A stretch of DNA of 64,000 bases from the NCBI GenBank assembly GCA_963742535.1, contig CAVUMC010000002.1:186001-250000 (forward strand), in the 5' to 3' direction. Below, piece by piece: positions 1-7,693 of the stretch. The stretch's first letter is position 1; each line of letters begins with the position of its first letter. This DNA comes from VRUE01 sp963742535 (GTDB lineage Bacteria > Actinomycetota > Thermoleophilia > Solirubrobacterales > 70-9). Position numbers and translations under genes: made by a program. The notes below the pieces were generated by a model. It saw only the letters and a program-made list of their open reading frames with translations, did not search any database and was not told where the DNA came from.

Positions 1-155
1 CGCTCGCGCTGCAGCACCGCAACCTCATCGCCGTCGCCGAGCTTGGCGTCCTTCTGCAGCGAGTCGACGATCAACCGCAGGGCACCGGCGCGCTCGCGCT
101 CGCCCGCCTTCATCGCGGTTCTTACATCCGCCTGCACCTGCTCGAGAACGCTCAT
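1..155 (-). CDS. yqeY: GatB/YqeY domain protein, 5' part only
   Basis: The first 51 codons of a gene that runs off the left edge, with its ATG at 153-155. The N-terminus (MSVLEQVQADV, then MKAGERERAGALRLI) matches the YqeY pattern, in which a short helix is followed by a Met-Lys, Arg/Glu-rich stretch and a Leu-Arg-Leu-Ile turn. YqeY proteins are about 150 residues, related to the C-terminal tRNA-binding domain of GatB, and their exact role is unclear. It lies 69 bases downstream of the secreted-protein gene, on the same strand. The family call rests on the N-terminal third only. Confidence 0.75.
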   Translation of the reverse strand, partial: MSVLEQVQADVRTAMKAGERERAGALRLIVDSLQKDAKLGDGDEVAVLQRE

Positions 156-224
156 CCGCCTTAAGGGTAGTCGGCGGCGGCCCGGAGCCATGCCGAGCCG
201 CCGCCGCTGCCTCGAAACGGATTC

Positions 225-899
225 TCAGTGAGTCACGAACATGGCAAAGCCGGGTTCGACGAGTTGGTAGGACAGAACGTAGGTCGCGTTGTTGGGACAG
301 AACGGGCTGCTCACCAACGGGAGCTTTGACATCAATGTTTCGGTGGAGATCCGGGGGTTTTTGCTTTCCCCACCACCGGGTCCGCCTTTGACCGTGAATT
401 TCATCGCCGCCGTGGTGTAGCTGCAGGTGGTGACGGGAGAGCTGGCGGAGCATTTGGCGGTCAGTATCGGTTCACCGCCGATGACGAAGCTGCCGTCGCC
501 ACCGCCGGTTGCCGTCACTGTGGCGCTATAGCCAGTTTCGACTTCTTTCGGCGGCAGCAGCGTGCATTTGCTGGCGGTGGGGGTGCAGCTAAAGGTGTTC
601 CACTTGTCCACGGTGCCGGTCAGCGCACCCGTCGTTTCTTTCAGCGTCGAGGCCAATTTCCCGGTCGGACAACTGACCGTGAAGAGCCCTGGCATCACGA
701 GTTTCGAACTGTCGGCAGCGCTCACGGTCGCCCCCTTGAAATTTTCGAAGCTGAGGGCCCAGGTGTTCGCTTTAGAGCATTTTTCTTCGTTGACTTTGCA
801 GAGCTTGGTCGTTTCCGCGGAAGCGGAGCCGGCAGCGAGAAAAGCCGTGGCAACGAGGACCAGTCCCAAGGCGAGACCAGTGGACTTGAGCAACTTCAT
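225..899 (-). CDS. Secreted protein of unknown function (signal peptide)
   Basis: A 224-residue protein with a clear Sec signal peptide: MKLLK, a hydrophobic core, then a probable cut after AGSASA near residue 28. The mature part is rich in Thr, Ser, Gly and Lys and has several Cys (for example KLCKVNEEKC, FSCTPTASKC, CPTGK and CPNN), so it is probably a disulfide-bonded beta-rich exported domain. Its length and style resemble the secreted protein at 40102-40755, but I see no strong residue-level match between them. I do not recognise a named domain. It is the next gene after murI on the same strand, about 80 bases away, so it may have its own promoter. Confidence 0.75.
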   Translation of the reverse strand: MKLLKSTGLALGLVLVATAFLAAGSASAETTKLCKVNEEKCSKANTWALSFENFKGATVSAADSSKLVMPGLFTVSCPTGKLASTLKETTGALTGTVDKWNTFSCTPTASKCTLLPPKEVETGYSATVTATGGGDGSFVIGGEPILTAKCSASSPVTTCSYTTAAMKFTVKGGPGGGESKNPRISTETLMSKLPLVSSPFCPNNATYVLSYQLVEPGFAMFVTH

Positions 900-979
900 A
901 TTCCCTCCTCCAAATGCATGACTTGACTGGAAGAGGAGGCGCCTCCTCGCCCCGACCTAACCACCCGACGCGAATATAG

Positions 980-1798
980 TCAACGTGGTTTTTCGATACT
1001 TGGCCGTTCGTCCGGTAGTCGCACGGACTCGACCGACCCCAGTGGCATCTGCAGGAAGCGGGTGCCGACGTCGCGGAAGGCACCGGCGTCACCGGTACAG
1101 AGGAAGCGGTAGTCACCCTCACCATCGGGCTCACGAGCGAGACCGGCGCGCCCGAGCGTGCGCTGCGCGGCCGCGGCAACGGCGTGGCCGCCGCTGACCA
1201 GCCTGATATCTCGGCCGAGGATGCGCTGCAGCATTGGAGCGACGAGCGGGTAATGGGTGCAACCGAGAATCAGGGTGTCGACCCGGGCCCGCTTCAGCGA
1301 CGCGCAGTAGCCGCGGGCCATCTCCATCACTTCCTCGTCAAAGGGTGAGCCCTGTTGAATGAAGGGCGCTAGGTCAGGCGCCTCGACTTCCGTCACCTCG
1401 AGCGCCCGACCCTGGCGTTCGAGCGCGCGGCGGTAGGAGCCGCTCTGCACCGTGTTCGGCGTCGCGAGCACACCGACGCGCTCGTTGTCGGTGATCGCCG
1501 CCGCGATTTCGGCCTGGGGCTCGACCACCGGGACGACCTCCACCCCGTGTTCGGCCGCGACTTCGCGGGCAACGTCCTCGCCAATCGCCGTCGCCGTGTT
1601 GCAGGCGATGACCAACAGCTTGGCACCGCTTCCCAGCAGCAGCTCGGCAATCGATCGGATGCGCGCCCGCAACTGCGCCGTGTCCTTGGTCCCATAGGGG
1701 AACCAGGCGGTGTCGCCGAGGTAGACGTAGTCCTCCTCGGGCAGTGAGACGAGGCACTCGTGCAGGACCGTGAGACCGCCGACCCCGGAGTCGAACAT
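980..1798 (-). CDS. murI: Glutamate racemase
   Basis: Converts L-glutamate to D-glutamate for peptidoglycan in the cytoplasm. The Asp/Glu racemase signature DSGVGGLTVL is at residues 3-12, and both catalytic cysteines are in their usual settings: IACNTATA (Cys66) and LGCTHYP in the C-terminal half. At 272 residues it is close to the family size. The ATG at 1798 begins right at the FDSGVGG strand, where relatives have a few more residues (usually RPIGVFDSG). The frame stays open upstream (reads PIDASLPIA) but has no ATG, GTG or TTG before the preceding gene ends at 1819, so the start is slightly doubtful. It sits at the end of a minus-strand run after prmA and a DUF2269-like gene. Confidence 0.93.
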   Translation of the reverse strand: MFDSGVGGLTVLHECLVSLPEEDYVYLGDTAWFPYGTKDTAQLRARIRSIAELLLGSGAKLLVIACNTATAIGEDVAREVAAEHGVEVVPVVEPQAEIAAAITDNERVGVLATPNTVQSGSYRRALERQGRALEVTEVEAPDLAPFIQQGSPFDEEVMEMARGYCASLKRARVDTLILGCTHYPLVAPMLQRILGRDIRLVSGGHAVAAAAQRTLGRAGLAREPDGEGDYRFLCTGDAGAFRDVGTRFLQMPLGSVESVRLPDERPSIEKPR

Positions 1799-1818
1799 CG
1801 CGATCGGCAGCGAGGCGT

Positions 1819-2319
1819 CTATAGGAATGGCTTGTACGTCATGAAGAAGATCGTCACCACGACGATCAGGCCGGCGAGCCCTCCCACCTTGCTGAGCCGT
1901 TCGCTGACCGCGTTGAACTCGTCGCTGAGCGTGTCGCCGGCCTTGAGGTCGCGCTCTGCGAGCGCGCGTGCCTTACGCACCTGGGGCTGGAAGAATCCGT
2001 GCTGGAGACCGAAGAGAACGATGATCGCGAGGAAGCCGACGCTGACGAAGGCATCACTCGCTTCCCACGGGCCGTCCGAAAGCAGGTAGAGGCCGGCGAG
2101 CAGCAGCACGATCATGCCCGGGTTGACCAGGTAGCGATCGACCTTTTGCACTCCGGCCAGAATTGCCGGTGTTGCCCGCGGATGCTGAGGGGCAACCGAG
2201 AAGAAGAAGCCGTAGCCAAAGGTTGGCCCAAACGCCAGCACCACGGCCAAGATGTGCAAGAAGAGCGCGATCTTGTAGCCGGGACTGATGATCGTCGCAA
2301 GCTCCATCGGCGGCAACAT
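1819..2319 (-). CDS. DUF2269-like integral membrane protein
   Basis: A 166-residue protein with about four hydrophobic segments, near residues 14-38, 68-84, 92-110 and 142-162. The first carries a His (FLHILAVVLAFGPTFGYGFFF), as is usual for DUF2269 proteins, which are small four-helix membrane proteins of unknown function. It lies 4 bases downstream of the prmA stop and 20 bases upstream of murI, so it is probably co-transcribed with both. The function is not predictable from sequence. Confidence 0.7.
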   Translation of the reverse strand: MLPPMELATIISPGYKIALFLHILAVVLAFGPTFGYGFFFSVAPQHPRATPAILAGVQKVDRYLVNPGMIVLLLAGLYLLSDGPWEASDAFVSVGFLAIIVLFGLQHGFFQPQVRKARALAERDLKAGDTLSDEFNAVSERLSKVGGLAGLIVVVTIFFMTYKPFL

Positions 2320-2323
2320 ACAG

Positions 2324-3199
2324 CTACGCCCGGAGCAACAGCGCCGCCCAGTCTCCCTGCAACCGGCGGTCCGCCTCGCTTAGACCCCACGGCTCGAAGG
2401 TGGCTGCGACCTCATCCAGCTCACCTGGAAGCAGTCCGGAGCAGACGAGCGTCGAGGGAGTCGGGGGAGGGCTCGACAGAGCCTCCCCGCTGTTGCTCTG
2501 GCGAGTCCTCCCCCGACTCCCACCACCATCGAGCTGTTCGGCGATGACCCTCAGAACCGGGGCCGTCATGTTGGCCACCACAGTTGGCGCGAGCTCGGGG
2601 AGGGACTCGCGGAGGTTGCGGCGTTCTAGCTCGAGGCTGACGCCGTTGACGGCGGCGTTAGCTCCGGCGGCCTCGATCGAGGGGTCCTCGTGGTCGTAGC
2701 CGCGGATGGGGTCCCAGCCGAGCTTTGCCGCCGCGATCGCCAGGACGCCGGAGCCGGTGCCCAGATCGACGAGCGGACCGTTGGCCTCGCCTGCCTGCTC
2801 CAGCTCCAGTAGGAATTCGAGGCAGAGGCGGGTGGTTGGGTGGGCGCCGGTGCCGAAGGCGCGGCCGGGGTCGACGACGAGGTCGATCGCGCCCTCGCGT
2901 GGCTCCTCCCAGGATGGGCGCAGCCAGAGGCGCTCGCCGATGAGCAGCGGTTTGTGGAAGTCCTGCCAGCGGTCGGCCCAGTCGTCGGGAACCTCCGTCG
3001 CCACCACCTCGACCAGCCCGTCACCGGCGGCGACTTCGATTTCGCCCAGCTCCGGCAGCTCGCCCTCGCCGCCGTAAATCGCGTACTCGACGAACCCCGG
3101 GCCGCGCTCCTCCTCGACCCCGTTCGGCGCCAGCACGGTCAGCTCGGCGAGAACGATCTCGGCCTGCTCGGGAGTGCAGCGGACCGCGAGCCGGATCAA
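2324..3199 (-). CDS. prmA: Ribosomal protein L11 methyltransferase
   Basis: SAM-dependent enzyme that methylates ribosomal protein L11. The N-terminal half carries the PrmA substrate domain, with the DWADRWQDFHKPLLIG and DPGRAFGTGAHPTTRLCLE motifs. The Rossmann SAM loop follows as LVDLGTGSGVLAIAA, then VVANMTAPVL in place of the usual NI(L/T)A. The start overlaps the dnaJ stop by 4 bases, implying translational coupling. Unusually, a Gly/Arg/Ser/Pro-rich stretch of about 25 residues is inserted between the AEQLDGG helix and the LVCSGLL strand. It is encoded by an inverted repeat (arms about 2458-2471 and 2507-2520). The frame is intact across it. Confidence 0.92.
   Translation of the reverse strand: MIRLAVRCTPEQAEIVLAELTVLAPNGVEEERGPGFVEYAIYGGEGELPELGEIEVAAGDGLVEVVATEVPDDWADRWQDFHKPLLIGERLWLRPSWEEPREGAIDLVVDPGRAFGTGAHPTTRLCLEFLLELEQAGEANGPLVDLGTGSGVLAIAAAKLGWDPIRGYDHEDPSIEAAGANAAVNGVSLELERRNLRESLPELAPTVVANMTAPVLRVIAEQLDGGGSRGRTRQSNSGEALSSPPPTPSTLVCSGLLPGELDEVAATFEPWGLSEADRRLQGDWAALLLRA
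2457..2521. repeat. Palindromic element inside prmA
   Basis: An inverted repeat whose arms read GGAGTCGGGGGAGG on the left and CCTCCCCCGACTCC on the right, about 35 bases apart. It lies in frame inside prmA and encodes a low-complexity stretch between two conserved catalytic-domain segments. The core fold is unlikely to need it. It looks like an inserted palindromic unit that keeps the frame open. Confidence 0.65.
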
Positions 3200-3870
3200 C
3201 CGAAGGCCCGGCGCATGCGGGAGAAGAAACCCTCATCGCCCTGCCCCTGCGAGCGCAGATTGCGCGGCTCGAGCGTCTCCTCGAGCTTTTCGGCCAGCTC
3301 GCGCTGCTCCTCGGAGAGCTCGCTGGGGATGATCACGTGAATGATGATGCGCAGGTCTCCGGGCGGGCCGCCGTTGGCACCGGGCAGGCCGTGACCGCGC
3401 AGGGCGAACTGGGTGCCGTGCTGGACGCCGGAGGGAAGCTCGATCTCACGCTCGCCCTCGTGACTGGGAATCTTGACGCTCACCCCCAGCATGGCCTGGA
3501 GGGCGGAGATCTCAACCGCGTGGCCGAGGTCCTGTCCGCGCATCGGCCCGCGCCGCACCTCAAAGCCGAAGGCGCCGCCGAAGACGGCCTGGAAGATGTC
3601 CTCGACCGAGTTGAAGCCGGCAGCACCACCGGGAGGAACGCCGCCACCCCGCAGGCCCTCGTGGCCGAAGCGGTCATAGACCTGGCGCCGCTCGGGGTCC
3701 GAGAGGACCTCGTAGGCCTCGGCCGCCTCCTTGAATTTCTCCTCCGCTCCCGGGTCGTGCGCGTTGACATCGGGGTGCAGCTCGCGGGCGAGCTTGCGGA
3801 AGGAGCGCTTCAGGTCGGTTTCAGAGGCGCTGCGCTCGACGCCGAGGACCTCGTAGTAGTCGCGTGGCAT
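3196..3870 (-). CDS. dnaJ: Compact DnaJ-type co-chaperone lacking the zinc finger
   Basis: J-domain co-chaperone that stimulates DnaK. Residues 1-68 form a J domain with the HPD motif at 32-34. A short Gly-rich linker follows (GHEGLRGGGVPPGG). The rest is only about 100 residues long: the start of the first substrate-binding domain (RGQDLGHAVEIS) joins directly to a second-domain-like segment (LGVSVKIPSHEGEREIELPSGVQHG, then GGPPGDLRIIIHV). The four CxxCxGxG zinc motifs and most of one C-terminal domain are absent. The total of 224 residues compares with about 370 for a full DnaJ. The frame is clean, so this is a compact version and not a fragment. It follows hrcA by 18 bases and overlaps prmA by 4. 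Confidence 0.85.
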   Translation of the reverse strand: MPRDYYEVLGVERSASETDLKRSFRKLARELHPDVNAHDPGAEEKFKEAAEAYEVLSDPERRQVYDRFGHEGLRGGGVPPGGAAGFNSVEDIFQAVFGGAFGFEVRRGPMRGQDLGHAVEISALQAMLGVSVKIPSHEGEREIELPSGVQHGTQFALRGHGLPGANGGPPGDLRIIIHVIIPSELSEEQRELAEKLEETLEPRNLRSQGQGDEGFFSRMRRAFG

Positions 3871-3888
3871 TAGAAGAGAGTGTCGCGG

Positions 3889-4911
3889 TTAGCCGTCGTA
3901 GGCGGTCTCGCAGTAGCGGGAGAGCTCGCGCGCGGCGCTGCGCACCGAGGCGATCGCGGTTGCGTAGTCCATGCGCAGCGGCCCGACCACGCCGACGGAA
4001 CCGAGATTGCGGTGGGCGAGTCCGTAGTTGGCGCCGACGACGCTGACCGAGCGCAGCTCCGGCCGTGGGTTCTCGCCACCGATCCAGAGAAAGACCGAAC
4101 GCTGGTCGAGCGCCGAGCGCAGCATGCCGAGCAGCGTCGCCCGCTCCTCCAATGCCGTCATCAGCTGGTCGACCCGGGGCAGGTCGGCCGAGTGCGCTTC
4201 GGAGAGCAGTCGCGAGGCGCCCTCGGTGTAGAGGGTGTCGGCCGATTCCTCGCTCTCGAGCTCGGTGAACGCGGGGGCGAGCGCGCCGATGAACTCGGCC
4301 TCGGCCGGGCCCAGCTCGGGATCGGCAAGCTTGCTGACGATCATGCGAGCGCCGAGGCCCATTCCGGCCAGCGACTCGTTCAAGTAGCTCGACGCCCACT
4401 CGACCAAGCCGGGATCGACCGAGCCACCGAAATCGAAGACACGCTTCGCGACGGCGCCGTTAGAGGCGATCGCGACCACCATCACGCGGCTCGGCTGCAG
4501 ACGCAGCACCTCTACCCGGTGGATCGTCGCTGCCACCGTCTCCGGCGGCGCCGTGACCAGCGCCATCAGGTCGGTCACGTGCGCCAACGCGGTCGTCGTC
4601 TCCCGCATCGCCGTGTCGATCTCCCGCCGCAACTCCAGCTCAACCGTGCTTTCGGCCGGCGGTCCCCCAGCCTCCATCATCAAATCGACGTGCCGCCTGT
4701 ACCCCATCTCCGTCGGCACCCGCCCGGCGGAGGTATGTGGATGCGTGAGGTAGCCGGCAGCCTCGAGCGCAGCGAGCTCCGCCCGCACCGTAGACGGTCC
4801 CCACTCAACCTCGGTAAGACCCGCAAGCTCTTTCGAAGGCACGGGCGTTCCCGACGCGAGATGCGCGTCCACAACAAGCTTGAGGATCAGCTCCTGCCGG
4901 GGCGAAAGCAC
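3889..4911 (-). CDS. hrcA: Heat-inducible transcription repressor HrcA
   Basis: A 340-residue repressor of class I heat-shock genes. The N-terminal winged helix reads LSPRQELILKLVVDAHLASGTPVPSKEL, followed by STVRAELAALEAAGYLTHPHTSAGRVPT, which is the HrcA signature. The C-terminal half has the GAF-like domain ending in GSVGVVGPLRMDYATAI. The start is a GTG at 4911. HrcA normally binds the CIRCE inverted repeat (TTAGCACTC and its complement). I looked upstream of hrcA and dnaJ and saw no such element, so any CIRCE sites are elsewhere or degenerate. It is the first gene of a likely hrcA-dnaJ-prmA unit. Confidence 0.93.
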   Translation of the reverse strand: MLSPRQELILKLVVDAHLASGTPVPSKELAGLTEVEWGPSTVRAELAALEAAGYLTHPHTSAGRVPTEMGYRRHVDLMMEAGGPPAESTVELELRREIDTAMRETTTALAHVTDLMALVTAPPETVAATIHRVEVLRLQPSRVMVVAIASNGAVAKRVFDFGGSVDPGLVEWASSYLNESLAGMGLGARMIVSKLADPELGPAEAEFIGALAPAFTELESEESADTLYTEGASRLLSEAHSADLPRVDQLMTALEERATLLGMLRSALDQRSVFLWIGGENPRPELRSVSVVGANYGLAHRNLGSVGVVGPLRMDYATAIASVRSAARELSRYCETAYDG

Positions 4912-4953
4912 GATTCAAGTCTAGGCAGAGGGGCGGGTGGCCCCTCCCAACGC

Positions 4954-5346
4954 TTAAAGCTGTACTTCCGCCTCGGCGTTGCGGATCGTCTGGTTCTCGC
5001 CTTGAGCCGCCACCGTGTCGACCACGACCGTGTCGCCATCGACGCTCTTGACCGTGCCGCTGACGACGATCTCGGTCTCAGTCGCCCCCATGCCGCGGAA
5101 CTGGACCGAGAGTCTTTTCAGCGCCCGCGGATCCCCATCGGCAAGTGTGGCGTTGGCCTTGGCAACCAGGCCCATCATGTAGAGGCCGTGCAGGATCGGC
5201 CCCGGAAGGCCAACCGCCTTGGCGAACTCGGCGTCGATGTGAATCGGGTTGAAGTCACCCGAGGCGCCGGCATAGCGGTGCGTCAGGTACTTGTCCGGAG
5301 TCACCTTCAACTCGGGGATCGGATCCCCCACGTTCAAGTCAGCCAC
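4954..5346 (-). CDS. MaoC-like dehydratase subunit (HadB type)
   Basis: A 130-residue hot-dog-fold protein with the hydratase motif SGDFNPIHIDAEFAKAVGLPGPILHG, whose Asp and His are the catalytic pair of (R)-specific enoyl hydratases and HadB-type 3-hydroxyacyl dehydratases. The start is one base after the stop of the gene at 5348-5788, which encodes the companion FAS1-like half. This mirrors HadA/HadB heterodimers, so the two probably form one enzyme acting on 3-hydroxyacyl thioesters. The substrate cannot be read from the sequence. Confidence 0.85.
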   Translation of the reverse strand: MADLNVGDPIPELKVTPDKYLTHRYAGASGDFNPIHIDAEFAKAVGLPGPILHGLYMMGLVAKANATLADGDPRALKRLSVQFRGMGATETEIVVSGTVKSVDGDTVVVDTVAAQGENQTIRNAEAEVQL

Positions 5347-5347
5347 T

Positions 5348-5788
5348 TCAGACCCCTCTCACGATCAGGGTCCAGGTGCCCTTGACAACCTGATCCCCGT
5401 TTTGGTTGACCGCGTTCGTTTCGAAGATGTAAAAGCCCTTGCCGTCCTTTTCCGAGATGTCCAGGCACTTGGCCGTGGTCGTGATCTCGTCGCCCGAGCA
5501 GGCGGGCTCGCCCCACTCGAATTCCTGGCCGCCGTGCACCATCGCGGCGAAGTTCATGCCGACGTCCGGATCGAACATTGCCGGGCCGACAGCGGGTGAG
5601 CTGTAGACGACGGCGAACATCGGCGGCGCCACCACGTCGCGGAAGCCGGCCGCCCGGGCCGCGTCGCGATCGAAGTGCACCGGGTTCTCGATGCCGAGCA
5701 CCCGCGCGTACTCACCGATCTTCTCCTTGCCCACCTCGTAAGTCGAAGCGGGCCATTCCTTACCTATCGCATCTGTCTTTACGCTCAT
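5348..5788 (-). CDS. FAS1-like dehydratase-domain protein (HadA/HadC type)
   Basis: A 146-residue protein of the MaoC N-terminal (FAS1-like) dehydratase type. It begins with IGKEWPASTYEVGKEKIGEYARVLG and continues with NPVHFDRDAARAAGFRDVVAPPMFAVV, and ends in a WTLIVRG strand. This half usually lacks the catalytic Asp-His and acts as the structural or substrate-binding partner of the HadB-like subunit. That subunit starts one base downstream (4954-5346). It lies 15 bases downstream of lepA, so it may be transcribed with it, though the functions are unrelated. Confidence 0.82.
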   Translation of the reverse strand: MSVKTDAIGKEWPASTYEVGKEKIGEYARVLGIENPVHFDRDAARAAGFRDVVAPPMFAVVYSSPAVGPAMFDPDVGMNFAAMVHGGQEFEWGEPACSGDEITTTAKCLDISEKDGKGFYIFETNAVNQNGDQVVKGTWTLIVRGV

Positions 5789-5803
5789 GGCGCGGGACCC
5801 TAC

Positions 5804-7597
5804 CTACTCGTCAATCTCCAGAACGGCGAGGAAGGCCTCCTGTGGGACTTCAACCCGCCCGACCGACTTCATCCGCTTCTTCCCCGCCTTCTGCTTCTTC
5901 AGCAGCTTCTGCTTGCGGGTGACGTCGCCGCCGTAGAGCTTCGCGGTGACGTCCTTGCGCAAGGCCTTGACTGTCTCACGGGCGAGGATGTTGGAGCCGA
6001 TCGCGGCCTGCACCGGCACGTCGAAGAGCTGGCGCGGGATCGTTTTGCGCAGCCGCGCGACCAGTTTCTTGCCCTGCTCGTAGGAGAAGTCGCGGTGGAC
6101 GATGATCGAGAGCGCATCGACCTTGTCGCCGGCGAGCAGGATGTCGACCTTGACCAGGTCGGAGGCGCGATTGCCGATCGGCTCGTAGTCGAGCGAGGCG
6201 TAGCCCTTGGTCGAGGACTTGAGCAGGTCGAAGAAGTCGAGCACGATCTCCCCCAGCGGCATGTCGTAGCGAATCTGCACCCGCACCGGGCTCAGGTAGT
6301 GCATGTCGACGTGAGTGCCGCGCCGCGTCTGGCAGAGCTCCATCACCGCGCCGACCTGCTCGGTCGGGCAGATGATCGTGGCGCGGATGAATGGCTCTTC
6401 GACCGTCTCGATCGAGGCTGGGTCGGGCAGTTCGGTCGGGCTGCGCACCTCCAGTTCCTCGCCGTTGGTCAGGTGGACCAGATAACGCACGTTCGGCGTC
6501 GTCGCCAGCAGGTCGAGGCCGTACTCGCGCTCCAGCCGCTCGCGCACGATCTCCATATGGAGCAGACCGAGGAAGCCGCAGCGGAAGCCGAAGCCGAGCG
6601 CCTCGGAGGTCTCCGGCTCCCAGGAAAGCGCGGCGTCGTTGAGGGCGAGCTTCTCGAGCGCGTCACGAAGGTCTTCGAAGCGATCGGTGTCGATCGGGAA
6701 GAGCCCGCAGAAGACCATCGGCCGCACCTCGCGGTAGCCCTCCAGCGCCTCGCTCGCGGGTCGCTCCAGCGCGGTCAGGGTGTCGCCGACGCGCAGCTTG
6801 GCGACGTCCTTGATGCCGGTGATCAGGTAGCCCACGTCACCGGCCTCCATGCCTTGCACGGCGGTCATCGCCGGCCGGAAGAAGCCGAGGTCGTCGATGT
6901 CGGCCTCGGTCCCGTTCTGCATTGCCAGGATGCGGCCGTTCTTGCGGAAGCTGCCGTCGACCATTCGCACGTAGGCGACGACGCCGCGGTACTGGTCGAA
7001 CTCGGAGTCGAAGATCAGGGCGCGTGCCGGCGACTCGAGCTTGCCAGCGGGCGGCGGCACGCGGGCGACGATCGCCTCCAGCACGTCGACCACCCCCTCC
7101 CCCGTCTTGGCCGAGATCGGCAGCGCGTCGCCGGGGTCACCGCCGAGCAGGTCGGCGATTTCGGCCGCGACCCGCTCCGGCTCGGCCCCCGGCAGGTCGA
7201 CCTTGTTCATCACCGGGATCAGCTCCAGCCCGTTCTCGATCGCCAGGTAGGTGTTGGCGACGGTCTGCGCCTCGACGCCCTGCGCGGCATCGACGACCAG
7301 CAGCGCTCCCTCGCAAGCGGCGAGACTGCGCGAGACCTCGTAGGAGAAATCGACGTGGCCGGGCGTGTCGATCAGGTGCAGGTGGTAGGTCTCACCGTTG
7401 GCTGCGGTGTACTCGACCCGCACCGCCTGCGCCTTGATCGTGATCCCCCGCTCGCGCTCGAGGTCCATCGAGTCGAGCATCTGCGCCTTCATTTTCTTCG
7501 GGTCGACGGCGCCGGTGATCTCGAGGATGCGGTCGGCCAGGGTGGACTTGCCGTGATCTATGTGGGCGATGATCGAGAAGTTGCGGATGTGGTCCAT
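5804..7597 (-). CDS. lepA: Elongation factor 4 (LepA)
   Basis: Ribosome-associated GTPase. I chose the ATG at 7597 because MDHIRNFSIIAHIDHGKSTLADRI is the conserved N-terminus. The frame is open 39 codons further upstream, but with unrelated sequence. G1 is AHIDHGKST, G2 lies in RERGITIKAQ, G3 is DTPGHVDF and G4 is NKVD. The C-terminal LepA domain reads YEPIGNRASDLVKVDILLAGDKVDALS with RKTIPRQLFDVPVQAAIGSNILARE. At 597 residues it is full length. Confidence 0.95.
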   Translation of the reverse strand: MDHIRNFSIIAHIDHGKSTLADRILEITGAVDPKKMKAQMLDSMDLERERGITIKAQAVRVEYTAANGETYHLHLIDTPGHVDFSYEVSRSLAACEGALLVVDAAQGVEAQTVANTYLAIENGLELIPVMNKVDLPGAEPERVAAEIADLLGGDPGDALPISAKTGEGVVDVLEAIVARVPPPAGKLESPARALIFDSEFDQYRGVVAYVRMVDGSFRKNGRILAMQNGTEADIDDLGFFRPAMTAVQGMEAGDVGYLITGIKDVAKLRVGDTLTALERPASEALEGYREVRPMVFCGLFPIDTDRFEDLRDALEKLALNDAALSWEPETSEALGFGFRCGFLGLLHMEIVRERLEREYGLDLLATTPNVRYLVHLTNGEELEVRSPTELPDPASIETVEEPFIRATIICPTEQVGAVMELCQTRRGTHVDMHYLSPVRVQIRYDMPLGEIVLDFFDLLKSSTKGYASLDYEPIGNRASDLVKVDILLAGDKVDALSIIVHRDFSYEQGKKLVARLRKTIPRQLFDVPVQAAIGSNILARETVKALRKDVTAKLYGGDVTRKQKLLKKQKAGKKRMKSVGRVEVPQEAFLAVLEIDE

Positions 7598-7638
7598 CGG
7601 GTGCCGGAGTATGGCGGGTCGGCGCGCGGGTCCTGTCA

Positions 7639-7693
7639 CGGGGTGAGGGGGCCTGCGGGCAGTCCACGGGCTGTCCTCGACCCCCTCACCCCG
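7639..7693. repeat. 13-bp inverted repeat between lepA and the membrane-protein gene
   Basis: Perfect arms at 7639-7651 (CGGGGTGAGGGGG) and 7681-7693 (CCCCCTCACCCCG), 29 bases apart. The right arm overlaps the last codons of the gene at 7686-9770. The spacer may form a small inner stem. It could act as a terminator for that gene, although no T run follows on the minus strand, or it may be another copy of the palindromic units seen inside that gene. Confidence 0.6.

Noticed and set aside
4880..4990. CIRCE operator upstream of hrcA
   Set aside because: No TTAGCACTC or its complement is present in this stretch or in the hrcA-dnaJ gap.
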